In this document: one piece after another, positions 15,098-24,700 of the stretch | Numbering within the stretch: position 1 is the first letter of the stretch | Layout of the letters: the number at the start of each line of letters is the position of its first letter | Assembly: GCA_025963465.1 (NCBI GenBank) | Contig: JAOQAP010000096.1 | Coordinates: 1 to 54,273, forward strand | Direction: 5' to 3' | DNA: 54,273 nt | DNA from: Flavipsychrobacter sp. | GTDB lineage: Bacteria > Bacteroidota > Bacteroidia > Chitinophagales > Chitinophagaceae | Notes under the pieces: model-generated | Seen by the model: only the letters and a program-made list of their open reading frames with translations | Databases searched by the model: none | What the model was told of the DNA's origin: nothing | Position numbers and translations under genes: made by a program

Positions 15098-18094
15098 TTA
15101 ATTGGTCGCACTCTTCAGCAACCTCGAAGGCGTTTTCAGCCAGTTGATGTTTTGCAGCTGCACAGTAAATGACAGGCTTCTCACAAACATGTTCTTCCTG
15201 CCAAAGGTGTTAACGATGTAATTCTGAAAGTCATTGCTCATGATCAGCGGCGCATACACGGCTACAATATCTTTCACCAGCCATACCTCTACACCACCAT
15301 CATACAGCAGGGTAGTCTGGCTGGTGTTGGTAATGCTTGGCGCAGCATTCGGTATCAGCCCCGCATCAAAGAACAGGCGGATAGGCAGCTTGCCAAGCGG
15401 CAGGTCTGTTTTCAGGTTTATTGTAGCCATCCAGTTATCACTGCGTGCTGCGTTGTTAAATACCGGCACCTTAAAGCCACCTTCCTGTATAGATACCTGC
15501 TGTGATTCCTTTCCGTTCAGGCCATTCCTGTCATAGTAAGTACCATCATACAGGTAATCATTAACACCTGAATAGCTGGCGTTCAGCTCATACTTTGTGT
15601 TGGTAGCTACCGTATTTGTTATCGGGAAGAACTTACCTAAATACCCCCTTACATACAGCGCCTTGTTCTTGGTGTTATAGTCTATGCGAAGATTGCCTTC
15701 CACGTTTACTTTGGCAAAATCCTTCCCCATTTGTCCTTCTGCACTGTAGTCGAACGGATTATAGGTACGTTCGTTCTTATGCAGGTAACGTACCAGTCCA
15801 TACATATTGCTTTCTGTTTTCAGCTTAGGTATAATAGGTCCTGTTATACCCGCAACAGTGCTGGTATCTATATTGTTCTCAGTAATATTGTAGGCTTTAA
15901 GCGTTAGCGTACGGCTCACTGTGCTGAGCGGGTTATGCTCATTAAATGTAAAGCTCAGCGACGGTGCCACCTTGGTATAAGACCCGTATATGGCCGATGG
16001 CAGGTTCCTTGACGTCTTGTTATTGTGAAACGTCTTGCCATCTGCCTGTAGCATCACTTCTTTGAATATATTTTCCGGGTACCACACATAGCCTACAGAT
16101 CCTGCACCGTTTACAGCACCGGAGTTAAAGCCGTACAGCGGAGCAACAGCAAAGCGGAAACGGTTCTCAGGTATGGTTAGGTTGTGCAGCAGTATGCCCA
16201 GCATAAAGCCATCATACCTGTTGCGTCCCCATGCCAGCGACAGGAATACCTTGTCCTTTTCAGCTCTGTTCAGCCCTGCAAAAGGGTTCAGCTTTACACC
16301 AAAATGATGAAACAGCGCATGCCTTCTGTACACATCATTGGCAGACTTCCCATCTGGCACATCATTGTCTATCTTCATCCTGCTCCATTCGCTGCCCGGC
16401 ACTGTTATATGCGCAGTATGTGCAAAAGGTGGTGTCCATACAGTATTTGTTATGCTATCCTTGGTATACACATCTATAAGCACTGGCGACGATACGCCTG
16501 TATTGTTACGTATGGTCATCTCTGTTTTATTGCCATTCACTTTGGCTTTTACTATCGTAAAGTCTATTCTCTTTGTTGTGTTCAGGATAGTATCGAAGAA
16601 CCAGCCCACAGGCTTTGTGGCATGGCGCTCCATGATCACACGGAAGTCCTCGGGGTATGGATGGTGATAATGCCATTTGTCATAATACTCCTTCATGCCT
16701 GCTTCAAAATTTTCCGGGCCCATATATTGTTCCAGCCATCTCAGCACCAGTGCACTTTTGTAATACACGTCCAGCCCGTAGTTCAGCTTTGTAAAGTTAG
16801 ACGAGGTCTCATCTATCGCCTGGTCAATATGCGTTGCTACGTTCTGATAATACAATAGCGTCTCATTGAGTGCTCCTTTCTTTTTACCTAATGTATCGTG
16901 GTTCAGGTCCCTGGTAGTTTTCTGTTCGTAAAAGGTATTCAGCCCCTCGTCCATCCATGCATGGTCGCGTTCATTGCTGCCCAGCATACCATAAAACCAG
17001 TTGTGCCCTGCCTCATGTATCACCACCGTCTTCAGGCTGCTTCTGTCCGACTTGTCGATCACCGTTATCGTAGGGTATTCCATACCACCGCCTGCACGCA
17101 GGTCACCAAGCACAGCCTTAATAGTTTTGTATTGATACTGGCCTATCCATTTGCCATAGTGCAGCACCGTTTCTTTCAGGTAACCATTTGCCTTCAGCCA
17201 TTCTTTCTGGTAAGATGGCATGAATGCCGACCACGTAGTAACCAGTTGCCCGTTACCCGGCGAGTATACCGTATCCTTTCTTACTACCCAGCGCTTATCA
17301 GCAAACCATGCAAAGTCATGTATATTATCTTCATGATAGTGAACGGTTTTCATTTCCAGGTCACTTGCCGGGGTAGGATCATAGCCTAGTGAATCTTTAG
17401 GTACTTCTTTTTTAGCCAGCTCATCCATCCGTGCATTTTCCTTTACGTCCATGCAGTTACCTGTGGCCATCAACACATAGTTGGTCGGCAGGGTTATGTT
17501 CACGTCATAAGAACCGTACTCGCTGAAAAACTCTCCCTGGTCCTGGTAAGAAATAGGGTGCCAGCCCTTCGTATCATACACCGCCGGCTTGGGGAACCAT
17601 TGCGATATATAATAGGCCTGTCCTGTATGCCCCATACGCGAAAACACCTTAGGCAGCTTCACTTTGAACGGAGTAGTGATCTTGATACTCTTTCCGGGCA
17701 GCAATGGTTTTTGCAGGTCTATACGGGCTATATCCGGAGCGTTTTCAGAGCTGTAGTACTCTGCACTATGGCCATCTACAGTAAATTGCAGGCTGTCTAT
17801 ATATCCTCTGTCCTTAGGTTTTGCATAATAAAAGGCTTTGCTGCCGTTCAGGTCCATTTGCCTGGCCATTGGTGTATGGTCGTTCTTATAGGCATTCGGC
17901 CACAGGTGCATGTATATAAACTTCAGCGTATCGGGCGAGTTATTGGTATAGGTCAGTTCCTCATAAGCGTCCAGCACATGCTTCCTGTCGTCCAGCCGCA
18001 CATCTATCTTGGTGTCCACATGCTGCTGCCATTTCGGTTGTGCTGTCGCACTATATGATACAAGTATGGTAATAAAGAGAATAAGATACTTCAT
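15098..18094 (-). CDS. M1 family zinc metallopeptidase
   Basis: A 998-residue protein from the ATG at 18094, giving a signal peptide that ends in ATAQ. The zinc site HEAGH-x18-E is complete (HEAGHNWFYG through HAWMDEG), with GGGMEYPTI upstream in place of the GAMEN exopeptidase motif. The first 600 residues are the M1 N-domain and catalytic domain. The last 400 are beta-rich with many alternating aromatic strands. They look like an outer-membrane-barrel or surface module seen in long Bacteroidota M1 proteins, not an ERAP-type helical domain. Probably a periplasmic or surface aminopeptidase. A TACTTTTG element lies 15 bp upstream. Confidence 0.92.
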   Translation of the reverse strand: MKYLILFITILVSYSATAQPKWQQHVDTKIDVRLDDRKHVLDAYEELTYTNNSPDTLKFIYMHLWPNAYKNDHTPMARQMDLNGSKAFYYAKPKDRGYIDSLQFTVDGHSAEYYSSENAPDIARIDLQKPLLPGKSIKITTPFKVKLPKVFSRMGHTGQAYYISQWFPKPAVYDTKGWHPISYQDQGEFFSEYGSYDVNITLPTNYVLMATGNCMDVKENARMDELAKKEVPKDSLGYDPTPASDLEMKTVHYHEDNIHDFAWFADKRWVVRKDTVYSPGNGQLVTTWSAFMPSYQKEWLKANGYLKETVLHYGKWIGQYQYKTIKAVLGDLRAGGGMEYPTITVIDKSDRSSLKTVVIHEAGHNWFYGMLGSNERDHAWMDEGLNTFYEQKTTRDLNHDTLGKKKGALNETLLYYQNVATHIDQAIDETSSNFTKLNYGLDVYYKSALVLRWLEQYMGPENFEAGMKEYYDKWHYHHPYPEDFRVIMERHATKPVGWFFDTILNTTKRIDFTIVKAKVNGNKTEMTIRNNTGVSSPVLIDVYTKDSITNTVWTPPFAHTAHITVPGSEWSRMKIDNDVPDGKSANDVYRRHALFHHFGVKLNPFAGLNRAEKDKVFLSLAWGRNRYDGFMLGILLHNLTIPENRFRFAVAPLYGFNSGAVNGAGSVGYVWYPENIFKEVMLQADGKTFHNNKTSRNLPSAIYGSYTKVAPSLSFTFNEHNPLSTVSRTLTLKAYNITENNIDTSTVAGITGPIIPKLKTESNMYGLVRYLHKNERTYNPFDYSAEGQMGKDFAKVNVEGNLRIDYNTKNKALYVRGYLGKFFPITNTVATNTKYELNASYSGVNDYLYDGTYYDRNGLNGKESQQVSIQEGGFKVPVFNNAARSDNWMATINLKTDLPLGKLPIRLFFDAGLIPNAAPSITNTSQTTLLYDGGVEVWLVKDIVAVYAPLIMSNDFQNYIVNTFGRKNMFVRSLSFTVQLQNINWLKTPSRLLKSATN

Positions 18095-18108
18095 CCTGCG
18101 AAAATAGG

Positions 18109-18116
18109 CAAAAGTA
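18109..18116 (-). promoter_or_regulatory. -7 element of the M1 peptidase gene
   Basis: TACTTTTG on the minus strand, 15 bp before the start codon; it supports the choice of start at 18094. No good TTTG is seen at the -33 position. Confidence 0.55.
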
Positions 18117-18230
18117 CCAAGTCGGAAAGGGGGAGTTTTCACCATATACTTTATAAACTGGCTATACCTCATTTTATTGTATAAAATGGGTTAATATAGA
18201 TCAGGCTTCTGAGATTACGGTATACCCTGG

Positions 18231-18282
18231 CGAGCTTAAAAACGTAACATAATAAACTGCGGCTTTGCGCCTTTGCGAGAGA
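18231..18282 (+). repeat. TTTGCG dispersed repeat, copy 2
   Basis: GAGCTTAAAAACGTAACAT, then AAACTGCGG, then CTTTGCGCCTTTGCGAGAGA. The closest relatives are copies 1 and 3. It lies in the 270-bp divergent gap between the M1 peptidase and the DUF5995 gene. Confidence 0.8.
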
Positions 18283-18366
18283 TTTCACTCACGCTTTTCG
18301 ATACTTATGAGGCACAACACCAGCAAATTGATTAATTTCTCTATCTTGATAAAAAAATCAGGCCAT

Positions 18367-19137
18367 ATGCCCGCAAAGACCATTGACGAAGTAATAACCC
18401 GGCTGGAAGCAATAATAGAAGATTGCAGTAAGACTGGTAGCAGCGCCGGCTATTTTGCGGCGTTGTACCACAGCGTTACCTGCAGGGTAAAGAAGGGTAT
18501 ACTCAGCAATGAATTTGAGGACAATGCCCGCATGGAACGCCTTGATGTCATATTTGCAAACCGTTACATTACAGCTTACGATCAGTGGAAGAATAAACAG
18601 GCGCCTACCACATCCTGGGCCACAGCATTCAATGCTACACCTAAACGATCTACCATAGTATTGCAGCACCTGCTGGTAGGCATGAACGCTCATATCAACC
18701 TCGACCTCGGCATAGCAGCAGTAGAAGTGATGGCAGGTGGCAGCATTCACGACATACAAAAAGACTTCAATGCTATCAATACGGTACTTGCTGCAATGGT
18801 ATATGAAGTGATCCGTAATCTTAATCGTGTCTCACCACTATTATCATTACTTGGCCTGCACGCTACCGATAACAATGAAATGCTCATCGGGTTTACCATA
18901 GATAGCGCCCGCGATGGCGCATGGTGCTTTGCCGAAGATCTGGCCAAACAACCGGTAGCGCAATATGCCACATGTATTGCCACCCGTGACACTGTAATTA
19001 ACGGCCTGGCAAAGAATATTGTACAGCCATCATCCCGGCTCGTAGGTATCACCCTCTGGTTTGTTCATGTATTCGAATGGAGAAGCTCCAGTAAGATCAT
19101 CAATGTCATGTACAAAAAACAAGGGGTAGCTATATAA
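18367..19137 (+). CDS. DUF5995 family protein
   Basis: A 256-residue protein from the ATG at 18367 (MPAKTIDEV); the longer upstream frame includes repeat-derived sequence. It is predominantly helical with no signal peptide. The block HINLDLGIAAVEV, followed by FNAINTVLAAMVYEVI, and the earlier YFAALYHSVTCRVKKGI are the features that recall DUF5995. The family has no established function. A C-terminal hydrophobic stretch (SRLVGITLWFVHVF) could be a membrane-associated helix. It is monocistronic: repeats follow it and a divergent gene precedes it. Confidence 0.7.
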   Translation: MPAKTIDEVITRLEAIIEDCSKTGSSAGYFAALYHSVTCRVKKGILSNEFEDNARMERLDVIFANRYITAYDQWKNKQAPTTSWATAFNATPKRSTIVLQHLLVGMNAHINLDLGIAAVEVMAGGSIHDIQKDFNAINTVLAAMVYEVIRNLNRVSPLLSLLGLHATDNNEMLIGFTIDSARDGAWCFAEDLAKQPVAQYATCIATRDTVINGLAKNIVQPSSRLVGITLWFVHVFEWRSSSKIINVMYKKQGVAI

Positions 19138-19186
19138 ACAAACTAATTGACGCTGGAATAAGATATGTACCAATGACAGCACCGTT

Positions 19187-19256
19187 CAAACCCGAAGGGT
19201 TGTCATTATTATAGAATAGAAGCGAAAACTCAATGAACCCCGAAGGGGTGATATAA
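19187..19256. repeat. Paired CCCGAAGGG repeat, left copy
   Basis: Two units, CCCGAAGGG-TTGTCATTATTATAGAA and CCCCGAAGGGGTGATA, separated by about 25 bp. The same paired layout recurs in the same orientation at 20378-20453. It ends at the stop codon of the GNAT gene. Confidence 0.75.
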
Positions 19257-19760
19257 CTATATATCCAAACGAAACAACCAGTACCGTAATCCGAAAACAG
19301 GAGTAAGCTCTTTTACTAACTGGAATCCCATGGACTCATAAACATGCCTCGCGTCGTTCATGATCTCTGATGTATGCAGCGCCATTACAGTTTCACCATT
19401 CTCAATCGCTTTTGCTATACATTGTTTCATTAGTTGCCTGCATATACCATTGCCCCTGTATTCAGGGTGCACGCTTACCATCCGCACATAGCACCAGTAT
19501 GCGGGATATACATGGGTAGGATTCCCTTTACGTACCAGGTAGGCCATACCAACTATAAGCTCACCATCTACGCATACAAATACGTCAGACATGGCAATAA
19601 GCTCCCTTAACCGCGTCTCGTCGTGAAGGTTACGTTCCATCAACACCCAGTTGTCAGGTGTGAGTACTGCTGCATGAGTACCGAACGCGGCTATGCCTAA
19701 CTCCTTTAGTTGTTGAAGGTCATTTATCGACCCAGACCGGTATGTTAGTGTAGTATTCAA
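19257..19760 (-). CDS. GNAT family acetyltransferase
   Basis: A 167-residue protein starting at TTG (19760), which overlaps the Uma2 stop by 4 bp (TTGA). The next ATG (MERNLHD) would remove the first strand and helix of the fold. The acetyl-CoA loop is [20 protein letters not shown] (R/Q-x-x-G-x-G/A type). It continues with [20 protein letters not shown], the usual late helix and strand. The substrate is unknown. It forms a two-gene unit with Uma2 between direct repeats. Confidence 0.88.
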   Translation of the reverse strand: MNTTLTYRSGSINDLQQLKELGIAAFGTHAAVLTPDNWVLMERNLHDETRLRELIAMSDVFVCVDGELIVGMAYLVRKGNPTHVYPAYWCYVRMVSVHPEYRGNGICRQLMKQCIAKAIENGETVMALHTSEIMNDARHVYESMGFQLVKELTPVFGLRYWLFRLDI

Positions 19761-20350
19761 GCTATTACCTTGGTACCATCATAAATATCGCCTACAGCTA
19801 TAGAGGTCTGTATGCTGCCTAATTGGAGTATATCATTTACATTCTTATACTCAGTAAGCTCCCATTTATTAACAACGTTAATACTAAAAGCCTCTACATG
19901 AACTGATTCAGAATCGACTAGTATATACGCTATCAGGGAAGGAATATCACGGTACAATTTGAATTTATTTTCCCGGTCATAGTTACGTGTAGAAGGCGAC
20001 GATACTTCAAATATGATTGTTGGATTTAGAAAATTCAGGTCGTCATCATTCGTAGATTCCGGGTCTCCGCAAATGACAGAAAGATCAGGATAGGTAAATA
20101 ATGAATTGGCAGGTATATGTATCCTCATGTCACTGCCATATGGCTGGCAAGGTTTTCCTTTCAGCTTAGTACCCAGCGACACCATCAGGTTCCTGCAGAT
20201 GATAATATGCTGTCCCTTAGCGCCCGACATAGCAAACACCTCCCCCTTGTAGTACTCATGCTTTTCAACAGATGCATTTTCCCTTTCCAGGTATTCCTCT
20301 ATGGTTATATACTGCTTGCCATAGGCCGGGGCAGCTTCATGTACTTCCAT
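19757..20350 (-). CDS. Uma2 family PD-(D/E)XK endonuclease-like protein
   Basis: A 197-residue protein of the DUF820/Uma2 family. It begins with [25 protein letters not shown], then contains the nuclease core: PDLSVICGD for the PD motif, [21 protein letters not shown] with the E-x-S substitution at the ExK position and the family's conserved D-x-x-x-K-x-x-x-Y. No biological role is established. These genes are multicopy in cyanobacteria and some Bacteroidota. It overlaps the GNAT gene by 4 bp, and the pair is bracketed by copies of the CCCGAAGGG repeat. Confidence 0.88.
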   Translation of the reverse strand: MEVHEAAPAYGKQYITIEEYLERENASVEKHEYYKGEVFAMSGAKGQHIIICRNLMVSLGTKLKGKPCQPYGSDMRIHIPANSLFTYPDLSVICGDPESTNDDDLNFLNPTIIFEVSSPSTRNYDRENKFKLYRDIPSLIAYILVDSESVHVEAFSINVVNKWELTEYKNVNDILQLGSIQTSIAVGDIYDGTKVIA

Positions 20351-20377
20351 ATCTTAAAATTACAAAAATTGCAATTA

Positions 20378-20453
20378 CAATCCCGAAGGGATGACATTAT
20401 TATAGAAAAACAGATAAGTAACCATAAGAAGCCCCGAAGGGGTGACATTATTT
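20378..20453. repeat. Paired CCCGAAGGG repeat, right copy
   Basis: Units CCCGAAGGGATGACATTATT-ATAGAA and CCCCGAAGGGGTGACATTA, separated by about 22 bp. It is a direct counterpart of the left copy 1.19 kb away, with the GNAT-Uma2 pair in between. Confidence 0.75.
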
Positions 20454-20504
20454 GTTTTTCGCCGAATTCGTTTTAATCACTTGATTATTTGTATAAATAA
20501 ATAA

Positions 20505-20524
20505 TGGCACCAAAGGAGGTGCCA
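20505..20524 (-). terminator. Terminator after parE
   Basis: A 7-bp stem, TGGCACC / GGTGCCA, with loop AAAGGA, 26 bp after the parE stop. On the minus strand it is followed by TTATTTATTTATAC. Confidence 0.75.
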
Positions 20525-20549
20525 CTAAAAAATAAGAACTAACCTTTCA

Positions 20550-22445
20550 TTACCCAACCTCAACACCCAACTCCTCAGCAAGGTCCTTCTCCACACGCAG
20601 GTTGTCAATGATGAACACCTGGCGTTGCGGTGTGTTTTTGCCCATGTAGTATTCCAGTAGTTTTTGTATCTGCGCGTCCTGGCTTATCAGCACCGGGTCT
20701 TTACGCATATCCTGTCCTATGAACTGGGCAAACTCTTCCGGGCTTATCTCACCCAGACCTTTAAATCGGGTGATCTCCGCCTTGGCACCTATCTCGTGTA
20801 TCGCACGCTGGCGTTCTTCATCACTGTAGCAGTAAATGGTCTTCGTCTTGTTGCGCACACGGAAGAGGGGAGTCTGCAGTATATAAATATGATTACCCCT
20901 CACCAGGTCAGGGAAGAACTGGAGGAAGAAAGTCATGATAAGCAGGCGTATGTGCATACCATCCACATCGGCATCGGTAGCTATCACTATATTGTTATAG
21001 CGCAGCCCTTCCAGCCCTTCTTCTATGTTCAGTGCATGCTGCAGCAGGTTGAATTCTTCGTTCTCATACACCACCTTCTTGGTAAGGCCATAGCAGTTAA
21101 GCGGCTTACCCCTCAGGCTGAATACCGCCTGGCTCTCCACAGAACGGCTCTTGGTTATAGATCCGCTCGCAGAATCACCCTCGGTAATAAATATAGTAGA
21201 TTCCTGTTGTTTTAAATTGTATTCATCACGTCCTTTTGCCGGTGCATCATCGTTCAGGTGTATGCGGCAGTCACGTAGTTTCTTATTGTGCAGGTTGGCT
21301 TTCTTAGCACGCTCATTAGCCAGCTTACGTATGCCTGATAGTTCCTTGCGCTCACGCTCACTCTGCTCTATGCGCTTTTTCATCGCATCAGCTACAGAGG
21401 GGTTTTTGTGCAGGTAATTGTCCAGCTCTTTGTTCAGGAAGTCCCCAATGAACGCTTTCATAGACGGGCCACCTTCCCACACGTACTGTGAGCCCAGCTT
21501 TGTCTTCGTCTGCGATTCAAATACCGGCTCCTGCACACGCACAGATACAGCAGCGCTTATGCTCTGCCTTACGTCCGATGCGTCATAGTCTTTCTTAAAA
21601 AAGTCCCTTACCGTCTTTACAAATGCCTCACGGAAAGCAGCCTGGTGTGTACCGCCCTGCGTAGTATGCTGTCCGTTCACAAATGAATAGATATCCTCTC
21701 CGTAATCGCCGGTATGGGTCAGCGCCACTTCTATATCATTACCCTTCAGGTGTATGATAGGGTAGCGCAGGTTGTCTACGTTCGTCTTGCGGGTCAACAG
21801 GTCCAGCAAACCGTTCTTCGATACGTAGTTTCTGCCGTTAAAGTGTATCAGCAATCCCGCATTCAGGAAGCAATAGTTCCATACCTGGTTCTCCAGGTAT
21901 TCATGCAGGAAGTGATAGTGACGGAAAACAGTTTCATCCGGTGTAAAGTTCACCAATGTACCGTTCGGCTCCGTGCTTGCAGCCTCTTTATGTTCTTTTG
22001 TCAGTATACCTCTTTCAAATTCGGCTACCTTGGTACGCCCTTCACGAAATGCCGCAACCTTAAAATACTTACTCAGTGCATTCACCGCCTTAGTACCCAC
22101 ACCGTTCAGCCCTACAGACTTCTGAAAGGCCTTGCTGTCATACTTGGCGCCGGTGTTTATCTTGCTCACCACATCTACCACCTTACCCAGTGGTATACCA
22201 CGGCCATAGTCACGTATGGTCACACTGCCTTCAGCTATGATCAGTTCTATGCGCTTGCCTTGTCCCATGGCAAACTCATCGATACAGTTATCCATTACCT
22301 CTTTAACCAGTACATAGATACCATCATCCACACTGCTGCCATCACCCAGCTTGCCTATATACATCCCCGGACGCAAACGTATATGCTCCCGCCAGTCCAG
22401 CGATTTTATACTGTCTTCGTTATATTGATTTTCTAATTCTGCCAT
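20550..22445 (-). CDS. parE: DNA topoisomerase IV subunit B
   Basis: A 631-residue type IIA topoisomerase ATPase subunit. The GHKL ATP site is present: [21 protein letters not shown], and [14 protein letters not shown]. The TOPRIM part has [21 protein letters not shown] and [13 protein letters not shown]. The ending is the short ParE form without the GyrB insert. It decatenates chromosomes with ParC. No parC gene follows; the next gene downstream is Uma2, with repeats between. In many Bacteroidota the two subunits are adjacent, so the partner is probably elsewhere. GyrB is the alternative, judged less likely from the N-terminal [20 protein letters not shown] block. Confidence 0.88.
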   Translation of the reverse strand: MAELENQYNEDSIKSLDWREHIRLRPGMYIGKLGDGSSVDDGIYVLVKEVMDNCIDEFAMGQGKRIELIIAEGSVTIRDYGRGIPLGKVVDVVSKINTGAKYDSKAFQKSVGLNGVGTKAVNALSKYFKVAAFREGRTKVAEFERGILTKEHKEAASTEPNGTLVNFTPDETVFRHYHFLHEYLENQVWNYCFLNAGLLIHFNGRNYVSKNGLLDLLTRKTNVDNLRYPIIHLKGNDIEVALTHTGDYGEDIYSFVNGQHTTQGGTHQAAFREAFVKTVRDFFKKDYDASDVRQSISAAVSVRVQEPVFESQTKTKLGSQYVWEGGPSMKAFIGDFLNKELDNYLHKNPSVADAMKKRIEQSERERKELSGIRKLANERAKKANLHNKKLRDCRIHLNDDAPAKGRDEYNLKQQESTIFITEGDSASGSITKSRSVESQAVFSLRGKPLNCYGLTKKVVYENEEFNLLQHALNIEEGLEGLRYNNIVIATDADVDGMHIRLLIMTFFLQFFPDLVRGNHIYILQTPLFRVRNKTKTIYCYSDEERQRAIHEIGAKAEITRFKGLGEISPEEFAQFIGQDMRKDPVLISQDAQIQKLLEYYMGKNTPQRQVFIIDNLRVEKDLAEELGVEVG

Positions 22446-22462
22446 TAGTTAAGTTAAAAGTT

Positions 22463-22470
22463 CAAAGTTA
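22463..22470 (-). promoter_or_regulatory. -7 element of parE inside A/T repeats
   Basis: TAACTTTG on the minus strand, 18 bp before parE. The element is embedded in an AAGTTAAAAGTTCAAAGTTA-type low-complexity tract. Confidence 0.5.
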
Positions 22471-22508
22471 AAACCTAAAAGTGTGTTTAGTAAAGTTCAT
22501 TTACATCA

Positions 22509-22862
22509 TCACTTTATTCCTTTTTTAATTGATAGAACCGATGCACCTAATATTTTTGATATTTCAGTCGATTCTTTTAATAATAATCCAATATCATCTT
22601 CTTTACAATCAAACCCATCACGAAGAATACACAACCAATAAGTCGTTTCAGCTGACGATTTTAATGCAATTTCATAAAAACGTTTAAATTCTGTTCTTGT
22701 AGAACTATTCTGTGCCTCTACAACATTTGCACCTACTGACATTGCAGAGCGCATAACCTGCTTGACAACTATTAAGCTAAAGGAATCCCACTTTTTACCT
22801 TTCAGATACTTAACTGTGTTTATCGAAAAGTGATAACATCTGTATTTAATATCGCTAGGCAT
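22509..22862 (-). CDS. Four-helix-bundle protein (23S rRNA intervening-sequence type)
   Basis: A 117-residue protein of the S23/IVP family. Helix motifs typical of it are present: the N-terminal F-x-x-x-T-V-K-Y-L start, QVMRSAMSVGANVVEAQN, and FKRFYEIALKSSAETTYWLCILRD. The family was first found in intervening sequences of 23S rRNA genes, and in Bacteroidota it occurs as many stand-alone copies of unknown role. The flanks are made of repeated AAGTTAAAA and ATCCACTTTGAGG units, and its A/T content is higher than that of its neighbours, suggesting a mobile-like cassette. It lies between parE and the CCG protein. Confidence 0.88.
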   Translation of the reverse strand: MPSDIKYRCYHFSINTVKYLKGKKWDSFSLIVVKQVMRSAMSVGANVVEAQNSSTRTEFKRFYEIALKSSAETTYWLCILRDGFDCKEDDIGLLLKESTEISKILGASVLSIKKGIK

Positions 22863-22885
22863 TCTCTATGTAAGATTTCTTCTAT

Positions 22886-22980
22886 AATTTACAATCCACT
22901 TTGAGGTTTTAACTTAAAAGCTATTTTCACTCTTTAATATTTTCAGTTCTAATTTAAAATCCACTTTGAGGTTTTAACTT
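22886..22980. repeat. Two 30-bp direct repeats, 65 bp apart
   Basis: Both copies (22886-22915, 22951-22980) contain CCACTTTGAGGTTTTAACTT. They match at 29 of 30 positions. They lie in the short gap upstream of the four-helix-bundle gene. Confidence 0.8.
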
Positions 22981-23000
22981 CTCACTTTTAACTTAAGAAG

Positions 23001-23720
23001 CTACCATCCCATCGCCAACACATCCGCAATATGCAGCGTCTTTATCGGAAACTTATTCTCATTGATATATCCCTGCATATGCATCATACATGACACGTCT
23101 GTCGTAATTATATATTGTGCTCCCGTCTCCAGTGCACTCCTCACCTTCACCTGTGCCATACCTATAGATATCGCCTCAAACTTCACGGCGAACGTACCGC
23201 CAAACCCACAGCAGGTCTCACACTCTTTCATCTCCACCAGCTCCAGTCCTGTTACATTACTCAGTAGTTTACGTGGCGCTTCTTTTATACCGCATTCCCT
23301 TAGTGCACCACATGCATCATGATAGGTAGCTTTGCCATTCAGCGTAGCGCCTATGTTATCCACTTTCAGCACCTTAGTTATAAACTCCGTGAATTCAAAT
23401 GTATTATTGATCACCTGGTTACACAGGTTATGATCTGAGCTGTTGTCAAACAGCTTATCATAGCAGTTCCGCACATACCCTGTACATGAACCGCTCGGGC
23501 TTACTATATAGGTATTCTCCTTAAAATCATGCAGGAACTTGGTAGCCACAGACTTAGCCTCATCCTGGTAGCCGGCATTGAATGCAGGCTGTCCGCAGCA
23601 GGTCTGTTTCGTGTTGTAAGACACATTACATCCCAGCTTTTCCAGCACCTTTACCATATTCATGCCCGTTTCCGGGTATAACTGGTCTACAAAACAAGGG
23701 ATGAATAATTGTACTTTCAT
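23001..23720 (-). CDS. Cysteine-rich CCG domain protein (LutA/GlpC-like)
   Basis: A 239-residue protein with two CCG domains: CCGQPAFNAG at about 42 and CCGFGGTF at about 168, each preceded by an upstream Cys region (PCFVDQLYP; YHDACGALRECG). Such domains ligate an iron-sulfur cluster or serve as heterodisulfide sites. The single-chain form of this length matches LutA/YkgE of L-lactate oxidation, which works with LutB and LutC. Those partners are not next to it here, so the electron partner and substrate are open. Cytoplasmic. The gap before parE holds only the four-helix-bundle gene and repeats. Confidence 0.85.
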   Translation of the reverse strand: MKVQLFIPCFVDQLYPETGMNMVKVLEKLGCNVSYNTKQTCCGQPAFNAGYQDEAKSVATKFLHDFKENTYIVSPSGSCTGYVRNCYDKLFDNSSDHNLCNQVINNTFEFTEFITKVLKVDNIGATLNGKATYHDACGALRECGIKEAPRKLLSNVTGLELVEMKECETCCGFGGTFAVKFEAISIGMAQVKVRSALETGAQYIITTDVSCMMHMQGYINENKFPIKTLHIADVLAMGW

Positions 23721-23877
23721 TTATGGTTAAAGTTAAAAGCCTGCCTGCGAATGAGGTAGGGGAAATTCTGCCCGCTAAGATACTAAATTGAAAAGACTGA
23801 ATAAACATAAAGTATTTACCGAAGATGTTTTACTTTTAGCTATCGACTGAGCTCCTGTTTTAGGCTAACAAGATTTA

Positions 23878-24381
23878 ATGTATCAAAACACAGTTATGGA
23901 AAATATTGAGATACTACCCATACAAATAAAAGAACATTACAATGTAATTTCCGGGTTGATGCACCTCTTGCATCTGCATGAACATAGCCTGCATAACAAA
24001 ACAGCCTTATGGCCTGATATAGAGAACAGCTATATGCGTCATGTAATAAAAATGCAGGAGGAATGCGAGGGCCTTTGCCTGCTTGCCTATGTCAACAGTG
24101 TACCTGTAGGTTTCATATTCGGTTATGTGGAAGAGCAGGACGATAGCCGCATAGAGATACACGAAGGCAAAGAGCTGTATATAAGCGACGGTTTCGTATC
24201 AGAGGAATACAGGAGGGTGGGCATATACAGGATGCTCAATGAAACACTGGAACGGCATTATATTAACCAGGGCATCAAACGTATCGTCAGGTTCACATTG
24301 GTAAACAACACAAACATGCGCCAGTTCCTGGAGGAAGAAGAGTATGTAGTAACAAGACTACTTTATGAAAAGTGGCTGTAA
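23878..24381 (+). CDS. GNAT family acetyltransferase
   Basis: A 167-residue protein; an alternative ATG at 23896 (MENIEILP) is equally plausible. The GNAT fold is visible: an N-terminal helix-rich part with HLLHLHEHSLH, the strand VPVGFIFGYVEE, and the acetyl-CoA site LYISDGFVSEEYRRVGIYRM with R-x-x-G. The late block is NTNMRQFLEEEEYVV. The substrate is unknown. A strong hairpin follows the stop. Confidence 0.85.
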   Translation: MYQNTVMENIEILPIQIKEHYNVISGLMHLLHLHEHSLHNKTALWPDIENSYMRHVIKMQEECEGLCLLAYVNSVPVGFIFGYVEEQDDSRIEIHEGKELYISDGFVSEEYRRVGIYRMLNETLERHYINQGIKRIVRFTLVNNTNMRQFLEEEEYVVTRLLYEKWL

Positions 24382-24399
24382 CCAACTAACACTAACAAA

Positions 24400-24432
24400 C
24401 AACGCCCATAATTCTAAAAATTATGGGCGTTG
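24400..24432 (+). terminator. Strong hairpin after the GNAT gene
   Basis: A perfect 14-bp stem (left arm CAACGCCCATAATT) with loop CTAAA, starting 19 bp after the stop. There is no long T-run, so termination may rely on the stem. Confidence 0.6.
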
Positions 24433-24558
24433 CTATTCCACACTGGCGCGGGTGTTCCGAAGGATCAACCGTGTCTACAAGTCCACCCGGTCTGCGACCG
24501 GTATTTACCTTGATACAGTTCAATCAAAGAAATTACATCGGAACGGGGTATTTTATTT

Positions 24559-24611
24559 GCGAGCTTAAAAACTAAACATAAACCTCTGCGGCTTTGCGCC
24601 TTTGCGAGAGA
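24559..24611 (+). repeat. TTTGCG dispersed repeat, copy 3
   Basis: GAGCTTAAAAACTAAACATA, then CTGCGG, then CTTTGCGCCTTTGCGAGAGA. It is nearly identical at its right end to copy 2. Confidence 0.8.
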
Positions 24612-24665
24612 ACATCTTATAATTGCAAGCGGAAACAGCTGCGCGAAAAACAGTCTTAACACACA

Positions 24666-24700
24666 AATGCCCATAACCTGCGAGCAGTATTATGGGCATT
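24666..24700 (-). terminator. Hairpin after the acidic-protein gene
   Basis: An 11-bp stem (AATGCCCATAA / TTATGGGCATT) with a 13-base loop, 22 bp after the stop of the gene at 24722. Confidence 0.55.

Noticed and set aside
21714-22436. 240-residue frame antisense to parE
   Set aside because: The minus-strand parE has complete ATPase and TOPRIM motifs; this one has none.
20550-22445. Calling the topoisomerase gene gyrB
   Set aside because: The N-terminal [20 protein letters not shown] pattern and the length favour ParE, though a search would settle it.
24488-24502. CCGGTC-TGC-GACCGG stem as a riboswitch
   Set aside because: A lone 6-bp stem with no known aptamer pattern and no suitable downstream gene.
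24365-24568. 67-residue frame after the GNAT gene
   Set aside because: It overlaps a hairpin and repeat region and matches nothing; treated as intergenic.
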